Of a stretch of DNA of 64,000 nt, positions 31,851-43,303 are shown in pieces; position 1 is the stretch's first letter; every line of letters begins with the position of its first letter. Location: positions 10,982,774 through 11,046,773 of the forward strand of contig BSBM01000596.1 in the NCBI GenBank assembly GCA_027924585.1, written 5' to 3'. The position numbers and the translations under genes are program-made. This DNA comes from Larix kaempferi. Its lineage: Eukaryota; Streptophyta; Pinopsida; Pinales; Pinaceae. Under the pieces are notes generated by a model. It ran no database searches and was not told where the DNA came from. It saw nothing but the letters and a program-made list of their open reading frames with translations.

Positions 31851-32711
31851 GTTAGTTAACTGGATTTGAATCTATGACATCCCAGTACTACTCTCACCAA
31901 TCGGTGAATCCTCCAACTTCATTGCAATCTCTAAGGCCTCTGCCTGCAACGCAACCTTTTGCTGCATCAATGGTTGTCTGATGTGGGGAAACATAGCAAC
32001 AATGAACCATTCCTTGTGTTGTTGTGGATCTATCACAAAGCTCACTTGATCTAACAATGTTTTAAACTTTTGGTCAAATTCCCAGACCAATTCGGTATGC
32101 TTCTGCTTGATTTCCTTTAATTTTGTTATGCACTGCGATTCTGACTTTGGTTTCTTAAACTCTGGGAAAAGTGCAGCCTAAATTTATGTTAGGGTTCTCG
32201 GCTGTGCCTAAGAATATTTCATAAACTAGTGCAATAACCAGTCTCTGAAAGTAGTGATGAGTTTCTCTCTCTTCACAACATTATCCTGGATTTGCTTTAA
32301 AATCCATACGGCTTCACATAGAAACCAGTGCTGATCAGGGTCTTCTAGACCCGTTCCTTTGAATATCGGCAGTTTTATATCATTATTTTTCATTCTCCTT
32401 CCTGGTTGTGCACCGCTCTAAGTAGTGTTAATTATCTGTGCGGAGAAAATAAAGGGAATATTCAGACTAGTGGGATTCTATGGAATAGGCTGCGTGACAC
32501 TCGCAACGGGTGGGTTCTGAGATAAGGGTGCTGTGGTTTCTGCAATCGACGGATTCTGAGGTGTAATAGGGTGGATAGTGGCTGATGGCGGCACGGTCTG
32601 ATTATTAAGGTCACATGGAAGTTTGGTATTTTCTTTGTTAAACTTATATCTCTTTCCACTTCTTAGATTATGTGTCTCTTCGTCAGAATCACTAAAAATG
32701 CTATTGACCAT
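31851..32711 (-). pseudogene. E1 gag core (capsid), cut by E2
   Basis: After an acidic/polar N-terminal part (SIFSDSDEETHNLRSGKRYK; stop at 32478) the frame reads IKLPIFKGTGLEDPDQHWFL, CEAVWILKQIQDN and KREKLITTFRD. After several stops comes VWEFDQKFKTLLDQVSFVID with PHIRQPLMQQKV. These are the conserved capsid motifs of plant gypsy gag. It stops at the E2 junction and continues on the other side at 11885 with the zinc-knuckle region. Stops cluster at 32160-32260 and 31872. Confidence 0.82.
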
Positions 32712-32727
32712 GACAGATGTAAAAATA

Positions 32728-33324
32728 TTACTGCATTCTTAAAACTCCTTTCTCAGCTAAAAGCATCTTAATGTATAGACTTAGATTGTTCAAGAACTTA
32801 CCTCTGAATCCTTCGAAAAAGTATGCTTCCGCTTGACTATAGGACTTCAGCGTGTCTACAGCAAATTTAGTCACAAATCCTTCAAGTATGCTATCAACCC
32901 AGAAGTTGACTTCTCGTGTGAGTGGGTTGTCTATTGCTTTGAGCTGCGCTGTGAGCTCTGGAGTCCACTCTGTTGGTACTCCTCCTTGAAAACAGGTTTT
33001 CTTTTCTGTGAGTCGCGAGATCCACTCGTGCAAATCGTTTCCAAATGAAGCCCAGAAAATATCGTGAATTTCTCTCCACAAATATCTGTTCAACCACTCT
33101 ACGTCAGATAGACGTGGGTGTTTGTTCTCTTTTCTGGCAAAATCTCTTTCAATCTTGTCGCACCAATCCCAGATCTCTTTCTTTTCAGGATTCCAATTGT
33201 CTAAACCCAATGGGAACTGGTATTCTACTTCACACATTACTTTCCAACACTCTATTGCATCACTGGTCTTAGCCGAGAAACAGAACCATTTTTTGGTTGT
33301 AAATAACCTTTCGGAGGTTTTCAA
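32728..33324 (-). pseudogene. ORF upstream of E1 gag core, unknown
   Basis: 198 open codons, rich in Trp and aromatic residues (YRR-free; e.g. CEVEYQFPLGLDNWNPEKKE, LSDVEWLNRYLWREIHDIFW). A stop and ~20 bases separate it from the gag core. It may be the N-terminal extension of Gag or a separate 5' ORF as some plant gypsy elements have. I do not recognise a domain. Confidence 0.5.
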
Positions 33325-33790
33325 TCATAGACCAAGGTACTTCGCGGTTCAAGGAACAAAAAAAACCCCTATTCATTGGCCCTTTCAGAAACATACTGCG
33401 CACAGCCTAAGGTCTCACCCAAGGTGAATCTGAGGGGGTGGTTGCGGAATCATGTTTCCACAGCTGGGTGATGCGATGGGGGAAAGGCTGGTAAGCAGGG
33501 AAACACCTTGTGCGCTACTGCGGACAACGACTGCGCGAACCTTCTGTTCCATTTCGGGTACTTTGGCGTGCAATTGTGCTTGCGCACTTGCACCTCTAAT
33601 GACTGTGCGATACTGGATACCCTCGCATTACAATAGTAAGCTAGCAACAGCGTACCTCGCAGCAAACCTCAATGAATCGGCACGTCAACAAGACTGCGCA
33701 TCCCTACCAGGATATTCTAACCAATCTTACTTAGCATCCTTTATCCATTCAACTCATTCAAGTTCTTATCGTTATGTTGTATGCGATTGA
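33325..33790 (-). other. E1 leader region
   Basis: Between the candidate 5' LTR and the first ORF. I could not fix a primer-binding site. Plus-strand ORFs are not credible. Confidence 0.35.
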
Positions 33791-34863
33791 ACAAACATAC
33801 AATACTGCGTGCTCCAACGCTGCACTTAAATTCAATGTTCAACTATGTGATTAATTGGCAGATTCATACATTCACAGACTTGTACGTGTTGAATACTTAA
33901 CATTCCTCCATGCATATATTACTTAACATATTACTCCCATTCTCTGTGGTGAATACATATAAAAGAAATCACATAACAGGAGACTTCAGCATTAAACATT
34001 CATACCAAGCAAATGAACAATCATAAACACACAATAGTCACATAACACAGAATTTAATGTGGTTCACCCCCCGGATGGAGGCTACGTCCACAAGAACAGT
34101 TGTTATTATTGCTCTTTTATGGGAAGGGTACAACTATTCTTAGTTTGCACACTCAGCTGCAGACTCTCTTCTCTCTCGGATAGGTCTCTGTGCACTCAGC
34201 TGCAAAGCCTTTATAATGGCTTTCTCTGCTTAAGATTCTACAATAATCAATACTTAACCAAATGAAGAGTAACCCTCCCCTTACACAATTGTGCCTTATT
34301 TATAGATCATTCCCATAGGTCATGTCTTACAATCATTAGGCCAAAACCCTAAGGTTTCCAAAACTGACGTGGCTAACTACCACCCTAGTTGTCGTCGTCG
34401 ACAGCCTGCTCCAGCTGGACCACTCATGGCTCACACGCTCTTCTGACAGCCGCAGTCCTCAAAATGATTACAACTGCATCATGGCTTGTCCCTTTCCACT
34501 CCTTCACCTGCTTGTCGCCATCGGCGTCGTGGCCTAGCTTCTCAACTACTTTCCACCACACATTCGAACAGGTCGCTTTCATCTACCGTCCACCTATTCC
34601 TTACACAAAATAGGTCATATCCTCGTTTGACCTTTATCCATGTTCTGAACCAAGAATAGCTCATGCGCTATAGTGTGCATCGTCCTACTACGCGACATTT
34701 CCCTGGCGATTGCCGTTGCGTGACATGCACAATTTCTCAAAACTGTCTGTCGCCTGTTGCCGCGCTCAATGCGCACTTATCAAAACTACTTCCTCTTCCT
34801 GCTGCAATGTGTGATTTTCCATACTTGTATATTTTTCTGACCCATTTGTGCCCTGCCTAACAC
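33790..34863 (-). repeat. candidate 5' LTR of E1
   Basis: On the minus strand it starts TGTTAGGCAGGGCAC at 34863. A TATA box, TATAAATAAGG, is at 34294-34304, and GGTGAACCACATTAAATTCTG near 34060 is a motif common in plant LTRs just before the U5 end. The inner edge is not precise because no clear CA end plus primer site was found, so 33790 is approximate. Confidence 0.5.
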
Positions 34864-35613
34864 AGAAACTCCCTAAGTGCCTTTTTCGTGAACGAATCGA
34901 TTGGCTTGGAAAAGGGATAAAATCATATCGAACAAAAGTAATGGTGAGGCAATGAGGAAGTGTTCAATAAAGGGACAAGTATGGGGATCAAGCACAGTGT
35001 TAGGTGGGGAACACTGATGGGGCCTCCTTGTGGGTTGATGAATGATAGCAAAACAATGCCATAACTGCAATATGGATGAAGTGAAGGGCTTATGTATATA
35101 AGTTGTGATGCACAAATTTTGTAAAATCTGACAAGTGCCAATGTGGCATGCAAATCAAGGCGACAAGGTGTGAGGACACAATGTCAAAAAAGGTTTCTAG
35201 TGAGAGTGAGAAATGATCTCAAGCATCATCATGAAAGTGGAAAACTGAATCCGGTGATATAAAATTCGTCAAAAAGCGGACAACATCCGATGTGGCACGT
35301 GAACTCAAGCGACAACGGGCATGTGAAAAGATGCCCAAAAAACTGGTGGCGACAAAGAGACATGATCTCAAGCATCATCACGAATGCGGAAAAATGAATT
35401 CGACGATATAAAATTCATAAAAAATGGACAACACCCGAGGTGGCACGCAAATTGAGGCAACAATGGATGTGTGAAAAAATGCCCAAAAAATGGACCAATG
35501 AAATCGAGAAAGTGACTAGACCACTGTGATGTTATCGATGCATTGAATGCCAACGGTTTGGAAAATGGACGTCGTATGGCTTTGGAATGGTTGACATAAA
35601 TGGTTCAAATGTC
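34864..35613. repeat. host DNA with three ~150-bp tandem units upstream of the PMD gene
   Basis: Blocks CCAATGTGGCATGCAAATCAAG (35136), CCGATGTGGCACGTGAACTC (35288) and CCGAGGTGGCACGCAAATTG (35438) recur every ~150 bp. Each is followed by GCGACAA-like sequence, and ATGATCTCAAGCATCATC occurs at ~35212 and ~35361. The array ends about 90 bases before the TATA box of the PMD gene. 34864-35100 holds nothing I can name. Confidence 0.7.
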
Positions 35614-35622
35614 TATAAATAG
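35614..35622 (+). promoter_or_regulatory. TATA box of the PMD gene
   Basis: TATAAATAG in an otherwise plain context, about 30 bases before a stretch that leads into a GT-AG intron and the PMD exons. Confidence 0.5.
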
Positions 35623-35859
35623 CAAGTGGACCCATAGTGACACATGTCATTTGCACTATTCGTTTGACAGGAGATTTGAGTTGGCCAGAGCAAGTTCGTC
35701 ATTTGCGGGAGAACCGACCGTTGGATTTTCATTCTATAAGTTCCAAGTAAGCCTATTAGCCTTAAGCTTTAACTTTATTCAATTTTGGGGAGGGTTTGGG
35801 TCCTCGGGCATGGTGCATTGGTCACGTTGGGTGACCAATGAGGTATATCGCGACTTCTG

Positions 35860-36060
35860 AGGCTTTTTGCACGATCTGGATCGTGGCTTTGGCCTTCACA
35901 GTCGCATTGTGGATCACAACTATGGTCTCTACAGTCACGATGTGAATCGCGAATGTGTTCTCCACAGTCACAATTTGGATCGCTGCTATGGTTTCCATAG
36001 TTGCGATCTCGGATCGCAGCTGTGGACGCCACAACCGCGATCTGGATCGTTGCTGGGGGA
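35860..36060 (+). repeat. GATCTGGATCG-type repeats in the PMD intron
   Basis: Five or six ~40-base units vary around GATCTGGATCGTGGCTTTGG, each with CACAGTCGC or similar. The same word occurs in the E3 leader (57,480-57,740), also on the plus strand. Confidence 0.6.
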
Positions 36061-36285
36061 ATTTTTGTGGCAAGTGTCTAATTTAAAATTTTCTCATGTA
36101 TTTGGCAGGATGCTCAGGCTGCCGAGGGCGTCATGGAGGGAGAGGGAGATGTCGGATGCTCTGATGCAGATCATCCATGAGAACTATCATGCACAGGCTT
36201 CTTTGGCTTTGGTTGGACTATTAAAGTTCGTCCATGTTGGTTGTGGAGCTTGATCGCCAGATTCAGAGATATTATTATTCAGCTA

Positions 36286-36712
36286 TGTTTGTACCCCAAC
36301 TTTATATGATATGTAGAAAGGACTATACACTCACCCCAATGGGGAGGGTGTGGGGGGGGCGAAGCCTCCCCTCACCAGGTAACCCATGGTATTTTCCCAT
36401 TGTATCTCCCTTATAAAAGAAAGACATTGTAACATGGCTAGGGTTGATGTATTAGGTATTATGCATTGTAACAATCTCTAAGATCAGGAAGAGACACTGT
36501 AAGACAGTGAAGAGGAAGTGCAGTGGTTGTGCTGCAGGTTGTATCCCTTCACTTTGTTGGATGGAATAATAATAAGGACTGACAACTTCAGTGTGGACGT
36601 ATCCCAATTTGGGTGAACCACGATATATCTATGTCTCTCTTGTAATGTGTATGTGTGATTATATTTACATTTCTGTTTATTGTTATTGCTCTGTGATCTT
36701 GTTTTCCTAACA
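36286..36712 (+). mobile_element. solo LTR inside the PMD gene
   Basis: Starts TGTTTGTACCCC and ends TTTTCCTAACA. It has TATAAAAG at 36412-36419 and GGTGAACCACGATAT near 36620, the LTR U5-type motif. The right flank is GCCTA and the left flank GCTA. One lost C in the left copy would make a 5-bp target duplication. PMD coding sequence resumes right after it (CTAGATTCCCCTTATGCG = LDSPYA). No internal region is present. Confidence 0.72.
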
Positions 36713-37945
36713 GCCTAGATTCCCCTTATGCGTTCAAAAAAATTTTTGTTGAACAAGTTGATCGGGTTCTGGGATCCGACCATTCAGGCCTTCATGGTTC
36801 AAGGTGAGAGATTGGATCTCACCTTGACAGATGTTTACTTTCTGACTGGATTGCCCCACTTAGGCATGATAGGGGACACTCAGCCTAGGTTACCGGGGGA
36901 TGTTGAGATAGAGGATCTACTGGAGATATTTTTTCGTCCGGGGTCTCATGTGCATGCTAGTGCACTATTAGTTAGTGATTTGCAGGATTCGACGGCGAGT
37001 AGTTGCAGCTTGCGTACTACGAGTACTTGGAGCATAGGTGCCCCACTGATTGTCAGGGGGGGGGGGCAGATGTTGTTGGTTCATCGGGTTATGACTGGAA
37101 CATACAATGCCTTCGGGAAGATTTTCCTTGCCTATGTTCAGCGTGATCTGAACAAGGTGAGTCAACAAGGGGGAGAGTTTAGCCATCCTTCGTTTTTGTA
37201 TTGTTTCCTTTTTAAGTGGGTGCCTACATTGAGGCCCTGTGTTCCAGTCCAGGATGGTGAGATGAGTGAGCCGTGGATGGTGCAGTGGGGAGAGATGATG
37301 TGTCGCAGTGGTGGTGGGGCTGTTGGACAGTTCTTTACTTCATAGATGTATGAGCAGTGGGAGCAGATGTCAGTTCTATTTGATGATTATTCGTACCAGA
37401 CAATGGATTACTGGGGGGATATTGATATGCCTCGAGCTCCAGGTCAGGCTTGGGGGAGAGATGGTACTTATTTGTTTTTTTTTTCTCTTTTAGCATATCA
37501 TGTTTGTATTGATGATAGCTAGAGGCATTTTTATGATGTTTGACATTTCCAAGTGTTGGTTATTGCAGATGTGGGTCCACGGCCTCCACCGGGGCATTAG
37601 GGCCGTAGGGGTCATGTGGTGGTGGTGGCACCTCCACCACCTGCGCGAGGAGTCGTACACCGCTGGGGCGATGATGTAGAGAACGTACGGGCTACCATTG
37701 ATCGACTATTGGATGGTGTGGCAGATGATGGCTAGACGTATTTGGACCGGGAGGTGTTAGACCTATGTTTTGATGCTCCACAAGAGTGGAGATCGATTTT
37801 GAGGCGGATTGTTGTGTTGGCAGCAGAGAGAAGGGTTAGGGACCAGTATGATCCAGAGGAGGAGGATCCCGAGGAGGAGGCAGGCCATGATGACGAGGAC
37901 TAGGCTATTCATTACCTGCCCCCAAATGCTGATGAACATATGTAG

Positions 37946-38759
37946 ATTTTTTTGTGATATGTATTATGTACAACTGATGTATTTTTTGTATAGTCGGGTG
38001 CTGAGGGCACTCTTGACATTATGACTATATGATATATATATTTATGCATATGGATGCATTTTTGGATGATACAATCGTGGATGCACATCTGTCATTGTTT
38101 TTATGTTTTGTTGCACGTGGATGCAATGATATGTTTTTGTATGCCCGTGGAGGCACATTCTATGCACGTGGATGCAATATTATGTTTCTATATGCCCATG
38201 GAGGCACATTCTATGCACATGGATGCAATATTATGATGGATTATTTTGTCTGTTTATATGGTTTTTTTATGCCTATGTGATGTTATGTTGATGCATGTTT
38301 GATGCCCTACATGGTTTGGTTGACGTGCCAATATAGAATGTTGTTATCCATTTGGTCCGCTACACTGTTGAGATTTCTTGGGACATGAGTAAATGAAATG
38401 GATTCAAATTGTCTTATCATTTGTTTAGTGCACAGGAATTTTCAAAAGAGGCAAGGATCGCCTACCTGGTAACAATTGTTGAGTTGGGAAACAAGGAGCT
38501 GGGAGTTGAGGAAGACGTGAAGGTGACTTATACCCATCTGGAGGGTAGTGGTCAAGAGATCGGTCAGAGCATCGTACTCATCCTAGTTATTCGTAGCAGC
38601 ACCTATACACACTCCATCGAGGTGAATCAACTCATGTGAGGGGAAATAAAGTAACCAAGCTGCGGAGATGAGATTTGGAGACCACCGACTTGCACCGTCG
38701 GCAAAGGAAACATAGCAAAGTGGAACAAGATCCATCTGTGGTCATGCAGGAAAACAAAA
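37946..38759. repeat. PMD 3' flank with ~57-bp repeats
   Basis: GCACGTGGATGCAATATTATG and GCCCATGGAGGCACATTC variants alternate from about 38110 to 38235, about three units of ~57 bp. The rest to 38759 is unique; ORF 38409-38639 shows no known motif. Confidence 0.55.
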
Positions 38760-40394
38760 TGTAAGGTTTTTGACAGTTGACAGTTAAAAAAGAATTAAAA
38801 ACTATACAATATGGACTGTGGTGTCCAAACGATGTTATGGGTAAAAGCGTTTGAGGTACAACCCATTACAAGGGTTGCACAGGGGGTTACCTTCTGAATC
38901 AGTTAGAATGTATGCCCCATGTCTATCACGTCCCCTTCCATCAATCCAATGCAAGGAAGGGAAGCATGACCAACATACCGGGCTTATTGACAATCTCAGC
39001 CCCATACATTAGTAAGAAATTCATGGATAAATAAAAACTTTTGTGTGCAGATTCAAACTCAATATAAATAGAGCGGAATTAAAACACAATAACACACACA
39101 CAGAATGGAATGCATCAACTTATTTAAACTAGGAAGATGATGAATCGATCATACATAGAATCAATCTCATTCTCATGCCATTTACATATTTCATATCAAT
39201 TTCATTAACGTGAACAATTAACATTCAGAATTAACACATTGCAGAACACATAATGATCATAATTTAAACCACAAAGAATACTTATCTTTGAGATGAATCT
39301 ATCCAACAACTGGCTATGTGAGAACAACGTTCCACCCAACCATAAATTTGTGTACAGCCTATATTCTTTCAGCTAAATGATCACCCTCGAGCTGGGATTT
39401 GTATCCACTAAGGAGGCACTAAACAAGCTCACTCATAGCCATGGTTTCACTCAAACAGTCATGCTAATCCAACACATAGTTGGGTTTATCTAGCATGCAA
39501 TATGCAAAGGAGGAGGATGCTAAGCCAGTGAGCTCAACCATAGAGCTACAAACATCCTCAAGCTAAATTCAAGCAATCCAATCCTCTGTTCAAACACTCA
39601 CACTTGGATTTCTCACAATTCTGTCATCACTTAACTCAATTCCGTCAGCGGACTTCCGGGCTACCAAAACTGGGGTTTCCCACCGATTTATGGGCATATA
39701 ACACTCTCAAAATCACCCCAAGGCTCAGGTCTATGGATCCCCCATTGGATTTCATGGTCCACATAGGTTTTTGGGCGTTTTTGGCACTTCAAAACGTGGG
39801 TTAATTCACAGTTGCGATTTCTGGTTTTTCCTCATTGTTGGTCATGTGTAATGAATGAAAATTGATGCTAGGATCTTCAAAAATGGAATGTGAATGAGGA
39901 AGAACCCATTCCCATGAGGTAGAGTGACTTGTGGTACAAGAAAAATAGATCCCATACCTGCCATACGAATTTCTGGGCTACCCATGCTCCATTGAAGCCA
40001 TGGACCCCTTTCTTCAACAACTTCCTTACAACTGAATTAAATGTCAGCAAGAAAGTCAAATGGGTTCTCAAGATGACATTTGGCAGCTTATGGTTCAATC
40101 CCACAACCCCCTCACCACTCCCTAGTGGATACACATGGCCCCTTCTCATTAGTTGCTTCCATAGCCAATTTTGGTATTTTATTGCATGGTGTTTATTTAC
40201 ATCATTTTTACAATGCTCCATGGCTTAATAGCACATGGGTAACATAATATCTAATACTTTCCTTTTAACTAAAATTCGAGCATCCACTAACAGGGCCTTG
40301 GCCTTGAGCTTTACGTTAGGAAAACATACATCACATGTATACAATATTTACATTCAAAGCTAATATATCATAAGGGTCAAAATGGGGTATTACA
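38760..40394 (-). mobile_element. candidate solo LTR cutting the end of E3 integrase
   Basis: On the minus strand it starts TGTAATACCCC at 40394, a common gypsy LTR beginning, and would end CCTTACA at 38760, giving TGTAA/TTACA ends. E3 integrase stops mid-GPY motif at its edge. The flanks (CAAAA, ATGTC) are not a duplication, so the outer boundary or the type may be wrong. No gene inside; the ORFs at 39877-40228 overlap on both strands and show nothing known. Confidence 0.4.
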
Positions 40395-41300
40395 ATGTCC
40401 TAGGCAAGTATGTATGATGTATGGGCCTTGCCACATGGATTCAAATTTTCCTTTTCCTGTTTTGTCATGGGATTGATCATAAACGAGTACTAGGTCTCCT
40501 TCATGGAAGGCCTTTTGGGTGAACGTGCTTATCATAGCCGGATTTGGAGCGGTTTTTTGCGGCTTCAATGGTTTGGAGGGATGATCAGCGATCTTCGTCA
40601 GCTTGTTCCAATAGGAGTAAGCGTTGTTCGAGTGATGAGGTATCTGGGAGGAGTTCGATGGCGATGTGTAATGTTGGGATCTAACACTCAATAGGGAGGA
40701 CAGATTCCACGCCATGAACCAAATGGAAAGGGTTAAAAATAGTGGCAGTTTTAGTAGATGTGCGATAAGCCCATAGTGTGGGAAAAAGCATGTGATGCCA
40801 ATTGGACTTATGCCGGTCGATAGTGCGCTGGAGGATTGTCTTCAAAATTTTGTTAATTGCTTCGACTTGGCCGTTCCCTTGGGGGTAGTAGGGGGAGTCG
40901 TATTGTTGTTCGAATTTGAGGAGGGTTGACAATTCTCGCCAGATAGAGTCATTGAAATGAGAACCATGGTCTGAGACAAGGTGCTTAGGTACTCCAAAAC
41001 GAGTAATAACATGGTTGAAGAAAACGTGGGCTGCAGTGTCGACTGTGCAGTTGAAATTGGGCATGGCTTCTGCCCATTTGGTAAAGTAATTGATGGCCAC
41101 AATGATGTATTTATGGCCGCCGGCCGATGTAGGATTACACTCCATGAAGTCAATGGCCCATTTGCAAAAGGGACCAACGGTGACAACTGGATGAAAGGGG
41201 TGGGAGGTGTTCTTGCCTTGGGGACAAAGAGCTAGCAATTTTGGAAATGTTTGACCGCTGTGATGTAATCGGTAAATAATGAGGACCAAAAATACCTTGC
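40395..41300 (-). pseudogene. E3 integrase, 3'-truncated
   Basis: Core from 41289: FCKWAIDFMECNPTSAGGHK (first Asp), LVSDHGSHFNDSIWREL (second Asp), YYPQGNGQVEAINKILKTI (Glu), then SNWHHMLFPTLWAYRTSTKT. In another frame, DLVLVYDQSHDKTGKGKFES and MWQGPYIIHTCLG follow. All three catalytic residues survive, but the C-terminus is cut in the GPY motif at 40394 and a frameshift lies near 40700. Confidence 0.82.
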
Positions 41301-43303
41301 GCGGATTACCTTTTGGGCAGTGGCCATTCCCAAAAAATGGCCGTCGTAGGCACTGCTATGACAATCATTGAGAACTTGTTCTGCTTCTTCTTGTGAAAGG
41401 AAACATCGTAAGATGGTGTCGAAACCACGTCGATAGAGGACATCGCCTAGGAGGAGATAACGAGAAGCATGGTGACGGATGCGACAGCGTCCGTCACGGT
41501 CGACATCGGGTCGAAACTTTTGTGTATGGAGGTAAACCAAAATGTTGCCATACCAAGGGTCATCTGACAAGATGATGAACAAATGGTCGTCAGTTAGATT
41601 AGTGTTGACCAAGGGTGATGGCGATATGGATGGTAGGTTCGTCATGAGTCGAGAAAGTGCAAGTGCATTAGTTCTCTTGGGGGTTTTGAAATTCGGGTCA
41701 TACTCTTGTAGGATAATAACCCATTTAGCGACGCGGCCTTGCAAAAGGAAACGGTTCAAGAGATAGACCATGGGGTTGGAATTTGCAACTACTATAGTAT
41801 GGATTATGAGGATGTAATGTCGCAACTTCTGTACTGAAAAGATGACAGAGAGGGCTAGTTTCTCTTTGTATGGGTAACGTAACGGTGGGCCTGATGAGGT
41901 TTGGCTCATGTAATAAATGAAATGCTCTTGACGAGCAAGGTCTTCTTGAACGAGAACTCCAAAAATGACATAGTCAAATGCCAAAACGTAAAGGATGAAG
42001 TCTTTAGAGAAATCCGGAGGGGAGATCAAAGGGGCATTGGTGAGAGCTTTCTTTAGGTCATCAAAAGCTCCTTGTGCTTGGTCATCCCACAGAAAAGGGA
42101 TGTGGGTACAGATCATACGAAGGAAACCATGAAACGTCGTGGCGTAATCTAGGACGAAATGGCAAAGGAAATTTGCTTTCCCCTGAAGGCTCTGTAATTG
42201 TCGAAGCGTACGGGGTGATGGGAGGTCTAAGATGGCTTGGAACTTTAATGGATCGACTACGATACCTTTCTGTGAGATGATGAAACCCAACAACCGGTCT
42301 ACTGGAATGCAAAATACACACTTGAGTGGGTTCAAACGGATTTGATATTTGCGACAACGTAGGAAGACTTGCCGGAGGTCGTTTAGATGATCGGCCCATT
42401 TTTACAATTGGGTCGTGAGGTCATCTAGGTAGACCAAGATAATGTTGAATAAGTCATGAAAACAATAGGTCATGGCCTGCTGAAAGGTGGCTCCAACATT
42501 TTTAAGACCAAAATGCATAACACGGTAAGCAAAAGTGCCCCATGGGCTGGTGAAGGAAGTTTTGTACTGATCTTCTTTGCGAATGTGAATTTTGTTATAC
42601 CCGGAGAAACCATCCATGAAAGATAGTATCTCATGCCTCGCACATGCATTGATAAGATGGTCGATGAATGGTGTGGGGAAGTTGTCTTTGGGACAAGCTT
42701 GGTTTAGGTCGTGGAAGTCAGTACAGACATAGATAGTGCCTTGCTTCTTGTTAACTAGTACCGGGTTAGAAACCCAGGTGGTGTAGGCGATGGGGTAAAT
42801 GATCTCGACTGTACAAAGCTTCTCAATTTCCGCTTTGACGACGGGAATATTGGATGGATGGATGGGTCGTTTCTTTTAGCGAACGGGTGGTACATTGGGC
42901 CAAGTGTCAATGTGGTGTTCTACTATAGCAGCGTCTAGGCCTAACATCTCGGTGTAGGACAATGCAAAGACGTCGTGAAACTTTTGGAAGAGCTTCTTGT
43001 AAGCTTGTACCTCATCCTTTATGCATGATGCGCCCAAGGAAATGAGTTCGGGTGTTCTAGGCATGGTAGAGATGTCAACTTTAATAATGGGTGAAATATT
43101 GGACATATTGCCTTCCTCAAAGGAATCACGGGTTGGGATTGGATCCTTAAACCAGTTGACCTTGGTGGGAAGGAAATCTTTGGATTCAATGGAGAATTGA
43201 TTTTCCATGGAAGAGGTAGATGCTTCAGGGATGAAGTGTTATCGATGGTGCATATCATCCCAGGGGTAATCAGGTGCGGTAAGTTCTTCGAGTATTTCCT
43301 CAT
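41232..43303 (-). pseudogene. E3 reverse transcriptase and RNase H
   Basis: Pieces 43208-42876, 42617-42402 and 42335-41232 give: AYKKLFQKFHDVFALSYTEM (RT entry), DGFSGYNKIHIRKEDQYKTS, AYRVMHFGLKNVGATFQQAM, catalytic ILVYLDDL, LNPLKCVFCIPVDRLLGFII, then the RNase H (SKDFILYVLAFDYVIFGVLV, degraded) and the integrase H2C2 region (HSSAYDGHFLGMATAQKVIR). Stops after VPPVR (42876) and LTTQL (42402) and at 41232 break it. PFGL has become HFGL. Identity clear, function lost. Confidence 0.83.

Larger units (their letters stand above)
3141..34863 (-). mobile_element. E1: old Ty3/gypsy retrotransposon with extra 3' ORF, split by E2
   Basis: Read on the minus strand: a candidate 5' LTR (34863 to ~33790), leader, an unrecognised ORF, gag core, [E2 inserted], zinc-knuckle gag region, protease, a second gag-like domain, RT, RNase H, integrase, spacer, large extra ORF, and a stub of the 3' LTR cut by E0. 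Removing E2 (11886-31850) joins gag core to zinc knuckles in the expected order. All parts carry stops or frameshifts. The span given includes E2; E1's own sequence is about 11.8 kb. Confidence 0.8.
35640..37945 (+). pseudogene. plant mobile domain (PMD) gene, split by a solo LTR
   Basis: PMD proteins are nuclear plant proteins related to MAIN/MAIL; relatives also occur in transposons. Model: non-coding or short exon 1 (~35640-35746), intron GTAAGC...GGCAG (35747-36108), exon 2 (36109-37463, including the solo LTR), intron GTACTT...TGCAG (37464-37568, phase consistent), exon 3 (37569-37945). Exon 2 has LMQIIHENYHAQASLALVGL, then KLIGFWDPTIQAFMVQGERL and LTLTDVYFLTGLPHLG, the core PMD motif. 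Exon 3 ends acidic (YDPEEEDPEEEAGHDDED). Breaks: a frameshift near 36230, a solo LTR at 36286-36712, and TAG stops at 37343, 37598, 37733 and probably 37901. Whether it was a cellular gene or an element-borne copy is open. Confidence 0.7.

Noticed and set aside
36340-36390. G-run and CCTCCCC inverted repeat as a terminator
   Set aside because: Part of the solo LTR; G/C-run motifs of this sort are common in plant LTRs, and bacterial-type terminators do not apply here.
38409-38639. 76-codon ORF downstream of the PMD gene
   Set aside because: No recognisable family, no promoter, and a length expected by chance.
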